In this document: positions 1-5,685 of the stretch, in pieces
How the letters are laid out: each line of letters begins with the position of its first letter
Position numbering within the stretch: the first letter of the stretch is position 1
Source of the DNA: Pseudomaricurvus sp965662505
Lineage (GTDB): Bacteria > Pseudomonadota > Gammaproteobacteria > Pseudomonadales > Cellvibrionaceae
DNA: 12,535 nt
Assembly: GCF_965662505.1 (NCBI RefSeq)
Contig: NZ_CBFIHX010000103.1
Location: forward strand, 1-12,535
Direction of reading: 5' to 3'
Translations under genes and position numbers: made by a program
The notes under the pieces: generated by a model
Told to the model about the DNA's origin: nothing
What the model saw: the letters and a program-made list of their open reading frames with translations, nothing else
Databases searched by the model: none

Positions 1-300
1 CTCACCGTCCAAGTAGCAAACCAGAGCGATGTTAGCGCTGCGGTTTGGATCGTATTCCAGACGCTCAACCTTTGCAGGAATACCGTCCTTATTACGTTTA
101 AAATCGATAACACGATAATGCTGCTTATGACCACCGCCAACGTGACGAGTGGTAATACGACCGTTGTTATTACGACCGCCGCTCTTGCTCTTCTTTTCCA
201 GAAGAGGAGCGTAAGGAGCACCTTTGTGCAGGTCCGGATTGACAACACTTACTACGAAGCGGCGACCCGGAGATGTTGGTTTACGTTTTACAATAGGCAT
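1..300 (-). CDS. rplB: 50S ribosomal protein L2 (N-terminal 100 residues, cut by window edge)
   Basis: Encodes the start of large-subunit protein L2, which binds 23S rRNA near the peptidyl-transferase centre and helps join the subunits. The visible protein begins MPIVKRKPTSPGRRFVVSV and contains the hallmark stretch SKSGGRNNNGRITTRH followed by GGGHKQHYRVIDFKR, almost identical to E. coli L2. About 100 of roughly 275 residues are present; the rest lies below coordinate 1. The ATG (298-300) is preceded by a good Shine-Dalgarno sequence (AAGGGG, minus strand) and lies 13 bp after the rplW stop, as expected in an S10 operon. Nothing odd is seen. Identity is essentially certain. Confidence 0.98.
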   Translation of the reverse strand, partial: MPIVKRKPTSPGRRFVVSVVNPDLHKGAPYAPLLEKKSKSGGRNNNGRITTRHVGGGHKQHYRVIDFKRNKDGIPAKVERLEYDPNRSANIALVCYLDGE

Positions 301-313
301 CGCAACTATCCCC

Positions 314-610
314 TTATTCCGCTACCGCGAAGTCAATTTCTTGACCTTCGGCCAGACGAACGTACGCTTTTTTCCAGTCGCTACGCTTGCCCAGTCCATG
401 ACGGGTGCGCTTGGTTTTACCCTTGACCAGAAGAGTACGAACCTCTTCAACCTTAACATTAAACAGTTTTTCAACTGCCGCTTTAACTTCTTGCTTGGTG
501 CCATCGCGAAGTACTTTGAAAACTACTTGGTTACTGGCATCGCCAGCATTAGCAGCTTTCTCAGAAATCACTGGACCCAACAATACTTTGTAGAGGCGTT
601 CTTGACTCAT
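314..610 (-). CDS. rplW: 50S ribosomal protein L23
   Basis: A 98-residue protein, the usual length for bacterial L23. L23 binds domain III of 23S rRNA at the polypeptide exit and is the docking site for trigger factor and SRP. The start MSQERLYKVLLGPVISEKA and the motif VLRDGTKQEVKAAVEKLFNVKVEEVRT are typical. The ATG overlaps the rplD stop in an ATGA arrangement (607-610), which indicates translational coupling. A GAGGAG-type ribosome binding site lies inside the end of rplD. It is followed by rplB after 13 bp. Confidence 0.98.
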   Translation of the reverse strand: MSQERLYKVLLGPVISEKAANAGDASNQVVFKVLRDGTKQEVKAAVEKLFNVKVEEVRTLLVKGKTKRTRHGLGKRSDWKKAYVRLAEGQEIDFAVAE

Positions 611-1221
611 CCCAGGATCTCCTCAAACTTTTTCAGAGCTGAAACAGTCATAACGACCTTATCAAAGCGAATCAGGCTAACGGGATCTACGCCTTGAACG
701 TCACGAACATCAACCTTATGCAGGTTACGTGAAGCCAGGTACAGATTTTCGCTAACTTGTTCAGACACAATCAAAGCGTCTTTCAGGTCGTACTGAGCCA
801 ATTGCTGAACCAGAGACTTGGTCTTAGGAGCTTCAATATCGAAAGACTCCACTACAACCAAACGCTCTTGACGGGTCAGCTCAGACAGAATGCAACGCAG
901 CGCAGCGCGGTACATCTTCTTATTCAGCTTCTGAGCGTGATCACGTGGCTGAGCAGCGAAAGTTACGCCACCGGTACGCCACAATGGGCTGCGAATAGTA
1001 CCAGCACGCGCACGGCCAGTACCCTTCTGACGCCATGGCTTTTTGCCACCGCCAGATACCGCAGCGCGGTTTTTCTGTGCCTTGGTACCCTGGCGAGCAG
1101 CTGCTAAGTACGCAGTCACCGCCTGGTGAACCAGGTCTTGATTAAACTCTTTACCAAAAGCAACGTCGGATACAGTTACTGTACCTTTAGCGCCTTCGGG
1201 AGTTGCAATATTCAAATCCAT
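607..1221 (-). CDS. rplD: 50S ribosomal protein L4
   Basis: A 204-residue L4 (E. coli 201). L4 binds 23S rRNA, and its extended loop lines the exit tunnel. The loop is visible around residues 45-90 with GGGKKPWRQKGTGRARAG and the following SPLWRTGGVTF, nearly invariant in bacteria. In E. coli, L4 also represses its own S10 operon through the mRNA leader; whether this happens here is not shown. The ATG at 1219-1221 has a GAGGG ribosome binding site about 9 nt upstream and lies 19 bp after the rplC stop. The stop overlaps the rplW start by 4 bases. Confidence 0.98.
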   Translation of the reverse strand: MDLNIATPEGAKGTVTVSDVAFGKEFNQDLVHQAVTAYLAAARQGTKAQKNRAAVSGGGKKPWRQKGTGRARAGTIRSPLWRTGGVTFAAQPRDHAQKLNKKMYRAALRCILSELTRQERLVVVESFDIEAPKTKSLVQQLAQYDLKDALIVSEQVSENLYLASRNLHKVDVRDVQGVDPVSLIRFDKVVMTVSALKKFEEILG

Positions 1222-1240
1222 CGTCGAAACCCTCGGAAAC

Positions 1241-1882
1241 TTAGGCGTTGCGCTGCTTAACAGCTGGGCGCACGATTACATCACCACCGGGAGCACCGGG
1301 GATCGCACCTTTAACCAGCAACAGATTGCGTTCAGCATCGACACGAACAATTTCAAGGTTTTGAACGGTTACACGCTCAGCACCCATGTGTCCGGCCATT
1401 TTCTTGCCTTTAAACACGCGACCTGGAGTTTGACACTGGCCAATTGAACCAGGAGCACGGTGAGACAGTGAGTTACCGTGAGTCGCATCTTGCATATGGA
1501 AGTTCCAACGCTTAACGCCACCGGCAAAACCTTTACCTTTTGATTTGCCGGTTACATCAACAAGCTGTCCAGCTTCAAATGCAGCGACAGTGATTTCGCC
1601 ACCAACTTCGAAAGCTTCGCCTTCGTCGTTGCGCAACTCCCAAACGCCGTGACCGGCTTCGGTAGATGCTTTGGCAAAATGACCAGCCTGAGACTTGGTC
1701 ACACGGGAGGTCCGACGAGACCCTGCGGTTACTTGTACAGCACTGTAACCGTCGGTTTCTTCGCTCTTAACCTGGGTGATGCGATTGGGATTAACCTCAA
1801 TCACAGATACAGGAAGGGAAACACCTTCTTCGGTGAAAACGCGGGTCATACCGCTTTTACGACCGATAATTCCAATCGTCAT
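1241..1882 (-). CDS. rplC: 50S ribosomal protein L3
   Basis: A 213-residue L3 (E. coli 209), an early 23S rRNA-binding assembly protein whose long loop reaches toward the peptidyl-transferase centre. It starts MTIGIIGRKSGMTRVFTEEG. The conserved loop HRAPGSIGQCQTPGRVFKGK (residues 141-160) includes the glutamine (Q151) that corresponds to the PrmB-methylated Gln150 of E. coli. The residue just before it is Cys rather than the E. coli Asn. The ATG has a GAGAGG ribosome binding site 9 nt upstream. The spacer to rpsJ is 128 bp, longer than the few tens of bases in E. coli. Confidence 0.98.
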   Translation of the reverse strand: MTIGIIGRKSGMTRVFTEEGVSLPVSVIEVNPNRITQVKSEETDGYSAVQVTAGSRRTSRVTKSQAGHFAKASTEAGHGVWELRNDEGEAFEVGGEITVAAFEAGQLVDVTGKSKGKGFAGGVKRWNFHMQDATHGNSLSHRAPGSIGQCQTPGRVFKGKKMAGHMGAERVTVQNLEIVRVDAERNLLLVKGAIPGAPGGDVIVRPAVKQRNA

Positions 1883-1947
1883 TTCTTTAACCTCTCAGTG
1901 TACGGGGCTTTTACCCGCTATGGCCGCCCATTTCAGAGCGTTACACA

Positions 1948-1965
1948 ACCTGGGAAATACCAGGT
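1948..1965. repeat. Small 6-bp inverted repeat in the rpsJ-rplC spacer
   Basis: ACCTGG and CCAGGT flank a 6-base loop in the 128-bp spacer (1883-2010) between rpsJ and rplC. No T-run follows on the minus strand, so it does not look like an intrinsic terminator. It could be an RNA stem between the first two cistrons. It is short enough to be chance, and it is noted because the spacer is longer than in E. coli and otherwise empty apart from the rplC ribosome binding site. Confidence 0.3.
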
Positions 1966-2010
1966 ATCGGCACAAATTGTATTTAAACTTGTTTCTTTTA
2001 CCTACACAGA

Positions 2011-2322
2011 TCAGCCCAAGCTGATCTGAACCTCAACACCTGCAGCCAAATCCAGCTTCATCAGTGCATCAACGGTTTTTTCAGTTGGCTCTACGATATC
2101 AAGCAAACGCTTATGTGTGCGGATTTCGTACTGGTCACGCGCATCTTTGTTGACGTGCGGAGAAACCAGAACGGTGAAACGCTCTTTGCGAGTCGGCAGC
2201 GGAATTGGGCCGCGCACCTGGGCACCTGTACGCTTAGCGGTCTCAACGATCTCCTGGGTAGAAGTATCGATTAGTTTGTGATCGAAAGCCTTAAGGCGAA
2301 TCCGAATGCGTTGATTCTGCAT
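2011..2322 (-). CDS. rpsJ: 30S ribosomal protein S10 / NusE
   Basis: A 103-residue S10, exactly the E. coli length, beginning MQNQRIRIRLKAFDHKLID and ending GVEVQISLG. S10 is a small-subunit head protein and, as NusE, takes part in Nus-factor antitermination and transcription-translation coupling. The frame is open 11 codons further upstream, but the ATG at 2320-2322 is chosen because it matches the universal S10 start and has GGAG about 10 nt upstream. It is the first gene of the S10 operon, with a strong promoter about 100 bp upstream. Confidence 0.98.
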   Translation of the reverse strand: MQNQRIRIRLKAFDHKLIDTSTQEIVETAKRTGAQVRGPIPLPTRKERFTVLVSPHVNKDARDQYEIRTHKRLLDIVEPTEKTVDALMKLDLAAGVEVQISLG

Positions 2323-2422
2323 GTGAACCAAACTCCAAAAATCTATAAAGAACAAGAACCGCGTTTAATGGCGATTCCACACACTTTTCCCTTCCGGACA
2401 TAGAGTCAAAAAAGGAAGCGGA

Positions 2423-2451
2423 ATTCTATAGACGGAAGCACGGGGAGTCAA
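2423..2451 (-). promoter_or_regulatory. Sigma70-type promoter of the S10 operon
   Basis: On the minus strand the -35 box TTGACT (2446-2451) and the -10 box TAGAAT (2423-2428) are separated by exactly 17 bp; an overlapping TATAGA is an alternative -10. The predicted transcript start is near 2416, giving a leader of about 95 nt to the rpsJ ATG. The near-consensus boxes, optimal spacing and position fit the main promoter of a ribosomal protein operon. The start site itself is inferred. Confidence 0.75.
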
Positions 2452-2460
2452 CCCTTATCC

Positions 2461-2491
2461 TGAATAAATATTAAACACCCTCGAAAGGGGT
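2461..2491 (-). terminator. Weak intrinsic terminator candidate after the export cassette
   Basis: On the minus strand a CCCT-TTCG-AGGG stem-loop (2478-2489) with a UUCG loop is followed by an A/T-rich tract (TGTTTAATATTTATT). It lies about 160 bp after the last cassette gene and just before the -35 box of the S10 promoter, where a terminator would insulate the two operons. The stem is only 4 bp and the T-run is interrupted, so read-through is likely and the call is tentative. Confidence 0.35.
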
Positions 2492-2653
2492 CTTCACAGA
2501 GATTTACAGGGTTAGAGCCCCGCATTTTGGCCAGATACGACCAAGACCCGGCGAGTTCGCCCGCAGAACCGCTTCTTTCTTCTTATATACACATGTAGCA
2601 AATCTGGCAGGGGCGCAGCCTAACAGCTTTCAACCACGAACTGCCACCCCCAA

Positions 2654-3415
2654 TCAGGGAGCCAGAGAAGCCTTGCACTCGATCCCCGCAGGGAGTCGAT
2701 AATCGGCGTTATCCAGCTCGGCACGGATACGGTAGGTGCCACTGGCAGCGTCAATCACCGGATCGATCATGGTAACCTTCGCCGGGTACTCGCCACCGAC
2801 CGGCTCAACCGGAAAGATATTGAGAATGTCATTCTCGGCCACGGCGCCCAAAGAGCTGTACGGCATCACCACCTCAACCTCCAGAGGATTAAGTGCCGCA
2901 ATCGTCAACACCGGATCGGTGTTCACAAACTCTCCGGAATCCACGAAATAATCCACAACCACGCCGTCGATCGGACTCACCACCGAACGCAGGCCAAGCA
3001 CCGCTTCAGCCTGCTGCAGCTCCTTCAACGCAACCTGATACTCCGTTTGGAACTCATCCCGCTCGTGCACTGAAATCAATTCATCTCGATACAAGTTGTC
3101 ATTCCGCTCGTAGTGACGCAGAGCAAACTCTGCCCGAATCTTGGCCAGATCGACTGCCGCCTTCTCGACGCCAGAACGCAGGGAAAACAACAACTCACCT
3201 TTATCCACCGATCTGCCCAACTTGATAGGCCGCTGATCCAAGACGCCTTCAACGGGGCTGGAAACATCAATACGAATACTCGGTTCAATGATGCACCCGA
3301 CTGACGGTAAGTGTGCCTCCGCCGAATCCGGTGATTGGGCAGACACTCCTGTTACTCCAAACACACTCAGCAGTACACCGAGGAAACACCTGCATATCAC
3401 GGCTGTTCTTATCAT
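2654..3415 (-). CDS. Periplasmic adaptor subunit (RND/HlyD-type membrane fusion protein), short
   Basis: A 253-residue exported protein. An N-terminal signal peptide runs from the basic MIRTAV start through a hydrophobic stretch to about residue 26 (GVTGVSA then Q). Next come the first half of a barrel-sandwich (about 49-80, SSPVEGVLDQ...VDKGELLFSL), a short helical hairpin (about 82-143), the second barrel-sandwich half (SPIDGVVVDYFVDSGEFV, 147-164) and a beta-barrel region to the end. This is the plan of efflux/secretion adaptors that bridge an inner-membrane machine and an outer-membrane channel, but it is shorter than typical (350-400 residues), with a short hairpin. No lipobox is seen. 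ATG 3413-3415 is preferred for its adjacent GAGAG; an in-frame GTG at 3437-3439 would add 8 residues. It is the last gene of the cassette, 146 bp after the SecA-like gene, and its role in export is inferred from context. Confidence 0.8.
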   Translation of the reverse strand: MIRTAVICRCFLGVLLSVFGVTGVSAQSPDSAEAHLPSVGCIIEPSIRIDVSSPVEGVLDQRPIKLGRSVDKGELLFSLRSGVEKAAVDLAKIRAEFALRHYERNDNLYRDELISVHERDEFQTEYQVALKELQQAEAVLGLRSVVSPIDGVVVDYFVDSGEFVNTDPVLTIAALNPLEVEVVMPYSSLGAVAENDILNIFPVEPVGGEYPAKVTMIDPVIDAASGTYRIRAELDNADYRLPAGIECKASLAP

Positions 3416-3451
3416 TACTCTCAACTTAGTTTGACCCACATGTTTTTACTT

Positions 3452-3516
3452 AATTCATCGACTCAGTTCATCGACGTAGTTCATCGTCTCAGTTCATCGA
3501 CCTAGCTCATCGCCAG
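3452..3516. repeat. Five tandem 13-bp repeats
   Basis: Five consecutive 13-bp units with plus-strand consensus AGTTCATCGACTC start at 3452, 3465, 3478, 3491 and 3504. The core TTCATCG is intact in the first four and reads CTCATCG in the fifth. The array fills much of the 146-bp gap between the SecA-like gene and the adaptor gene. On the minus strand each unit contains CGATGA, so the array places several ATG triplets (for example ATG AAC TGA) just upstream of the adaptor start. Possible roles are protein-binding iterons, an mRNA leader with mini-ORFs, or slipped-strand variation. Presence is certain; function is unknown. Confidence 0.85.
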
Positions 3517-3561
3517 GCTGTGGTTGCCCGCTACAGCCCAGCCAGTACCGCTTGAGCCCTT

Positions 3562-5685
3562 TCAGCCCCACTTGCCATCCCCCAGGAAGGCCAGCATGTT
3601 CTTTTCACGCTCGTCGGTTTTCTGTGTCATGCGCCGCTCACGGGCATGCTTGCGTTCCAGTTTCCACTGACAGTAACGCTGAAGTCTTCGCCCTGCCCAT
3701 CCACCGATCACGGGAAGGAAGAAAAGAGGTGTCCCAAACCGATAAATACCCCGGCCATACACTTGAATCAACGGGTCTTCAAAAGACAGTACGTATTCGA
3801 TGGACCCAGGATCGCCCTGTCTGGCACTGCGCCCTTCCAACTGCCGGTCGATACGACTCGCGTCTTGCAGCTCGGTAATAATAACATGCAAGCCACCCGC
3901 CTCGCGGGTTTCCGGGGTGAGCTTGATGTCCGTCCCGCGACCCGCCATGGATGTCGCCAGGGTCACGCGCCCCGTTTCTCCCGCTCTGGCCACAATCCCG
4001 GCTTCATCCGCATCCTGCTTGGCGGTCAACAGCTCAAACGGGACTTCCGCCTGCAAGAGTTTGTCGGCGAGACGCTCTGACTGCTCAACTGTCGCCGTAC
4101 CAATCAGAACTGCCCGCCCTGCAGCAATCGATTCTTGCACCGCCAAAATCACCGTCTGCTCTTTTTCTTCCAGGGTGGGCAATACCCGATAATTCAACAA
4201 ACGCCGCCGTGTCTTGCGCAGCAATGGTACTTTAGACACTAACAATCCATAGACACCATAAAACTCGTCTTTCACTTCCCGTGCGGTTCCAGTCATTCCG
4301 GACAGGTAAAAATACTTACGGAAAAATTGCTGATAGCTGATTTTTGCCAGAGTTTTCTGTGGCTTGGTGGTTTCACAGCCTTCTTTCAATTCTATCAGCT
4401 GATGAAGACCGCCCTCCCAGGAACGATCGGCCGCCAACCGTCCCGTGTAGTCATCCACAATCATCACCTTAGGCTTGGTATCCTCATCGGCATCATCGGC
4501 CTCTTTGGGGTCTGTGCCGACAATATAATGCTTATCCCGATGGTAGAGGTAGAGCGCACTGAGTGCTTGCACCAGCAGCTCTTCACTGCGAGCACGTTGA
4601 TGCCATGACATTCCGGCATCATCCGAATCGGACAAGCTTTCGACAGCATCACGCCCCTCCTGCAACAGGATAACCCGACGAAACGGCAGGTCGAGACGAT
4701 AGTGCACGTCTTCTTGCAGCGATTCCGCAAGGGCCATCATTTGCAGCAAGAATTCGTCCGTATCCGCTTGCGGCAAATCCCCCCCCGAGATGACCAACGG
4801 CGTACGGGACTCATCAATAAAAACACTGTCGGCTTCATCCACAATGGCGAACACCAACCCCTGATGCATAAGCCGGGAAGTCATAGCGCCACTTCCCCCT
4901 TTAATGCTTTCCCGATACAAATCGACGGTGTCTTTGTGAGAGCCCAGCACCAGCATGTCTTTTAAATAATCAAAAACCAGCTCATTGTTGGAGGTGTAAA
5001 TGATGTCAGCCTGATAGATTTTCTGTCTTTCAGGTAACTCAAAGTCGTTCGTTAACGCACGAGCTGCGATGCCCAGATACTCAAATAACGGAACCATTTC
5101 TTCACAATCACGTTCCGCCAGGTAGTCATTCGTGGTGACAACATGAACCTTGACTCCGGCCAACGCCGCCGTAGCCGACGCCAGAGTACAGGCCAGTGTT
5201 TTGCCTTCTCCGGTGGCCATTTCAGCGACCATGCCGTGCACCATAATCCAGGATGCCCGTATTTGAGTATGGTGGTGACGCATTCCCACACTTCGTCCTG
5301 CAGCCTCGCGGACAGCGGCAAATGCCGGGATCAACGTCGCCTGTGTGATGCCCTCTTTCATTAAGCGCTGACGTATCGTTAACAGGTGTTGCTGAAACTC
5401 AGCCTCAGAGAGCTCAGTGAGCTCATCAGACAACGCAATCACTTGCCGGGCAAAACGGCCGGGGCGACGGATATGGCTCACCAAAGGCCAAACACAACGG
5501 CTGTAAAATGCTCGCCACCCCCGATCCAACCAGGACAGCTCAAAGTAATGACGCTCCGGACGCAAAGTAACCGACACCGCATGACGTGTGGGGAGCTTGC
5601 CTGAGCCCCTCTGGCGACGACGATTGCCACCGAACCACCTACCTATCGAGGTGCGTTCACGACGCGGAGAGGAATCACTAAACAT
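3562..5685 (-). CDS. SecA-like ATPase lacking the canonical SecA C-terminal third
   Basis: A 707-residue SecA-family motor. Motifs in order: Walker A with ATGEGKT (157-163), TTNDYLAERD (184-193), a literal DEAD box in IVDEADSVFIDESRTPLVISG (281-301), a preprotein cross-linking-domain-sized insertion (about 302-410), LSGMTGTA (461-468), GTATVEQSERLADKL (529-543), TSMAGRGTDIKL (578-589) and RIDRQLEGRSARQGD (611-625). The nucleotide-binding core thus looks complete. The protein then ends 71 residues after SFEDPL, at about the start of the helical scaffold, so the two-helix finger, helical wing and C-terminal zinc tail of E. coli SecA (901 residues) are absent. A hydrophobic patch (about 648-665) and an Arg-rich N-terminus (8-30) are added. 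ATG 5683-5685 is chosen for GAGG 6 nt upstream; it overlaps the preceding stop by 8 bases, implying coupling. It is almost certainly an accessory paralogue, probably specific to the neighbouring RTX protein (inference). Confidence 0.9.
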   Translation of the reverse strand: MFSDSSPRRERTSIGRWFGGNRRRQRGSGKLPTRHAVSVTLRPERHYFELSWLDRGWRAFYSRCVWPLVSHIRRPGRFARQVIALSDELTELSEAEFQQHLLTIRQRLMKEGITQATLIPAFAAVREAAGRSVGMRHHHTQIRASWIMVHGMVAEMATGEGKTLACTLASATAALAGVKVHVVTTNDYLAERDCEEMVPLFEYLGIAARALTNDFELPERQKIYQADIIYTSNNELVFDYLKDMLVLGSHKDTVDLYRESIKGGSGAMTSRLMHQGLVFAIVDEADSVFIDESRTPLVISGGDLPQADTDEFLLQMMALAESLQEDVHYRLDLPFRRVILLQEGRDAVESLSDSDDAGMSWHQRARSEELLVQALSALYLYHRDKHYIVGTDPKEADDADEDTKPKVMIVDDYTGRLAADRSWEGGLHQLIELKEGCETTKPQKTLAKISYQQFFRKYFYLSGMTGTAREVKDEFYGVYGLLVSKVPLLRKTRRRLLNYRVLPTLEEKEQTVILAVQESIAAGRAVLIGTATVEQSERLADKLLQAEVPFELLTAKQDADEAGIVARAGETGRVTLATSMAGRGTDIKLTPETREAGGLHVIITELQDASRIDRQLEGRSARQGDPGSIEYVLSFEDPLIQVYGRGIYRFGTPLFFLPVIGGWAGRRLQRYCQWKLERKHARERRMTQKTDEREKNMLAFLGDGKWG

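Larger units (their letters stand above)
2323..2653. other. 331-bp intergenic spacer between the export cassette and the S10 operon
   Basis: No gene is visible on either strand. The half near rpsJ contains a sigma70-type promoter and a short leader of roughly 95 nt. Upstream of that is a small CCCT-UUCG-AGGG stem followed by an A/T-rich stretch, a possible weak terminator for the upstream cassette. The half near the adaptor gene (about 2492-2653) shows nothing recognisable except a GGCAG/CTGCC pair too far apart to call. The inferred leader is shorter than the 172-nt E. coli S10 leader on which L4 acts. Confidence 0.7.

Noticed and set aside
2011..2355. Longer S10 start 11 codons upstream
   Set aside because: The extra residues do not resemble any S10 N-terminus; the internal ATG gives the universal MQNQRIRIRLKAFDHK start with a ribosome binding site.
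2492..2653. GGCAG/CTGCC pair as terminator of the adaptor gene
   Set aside because: The arms are only 5 bp and more than 30 bases apart with no T-run after them.
3452..3516. CRISPR array
   Set aside because: The 13-bp units are directly adjacent with no spacers, and no cas genes are present.
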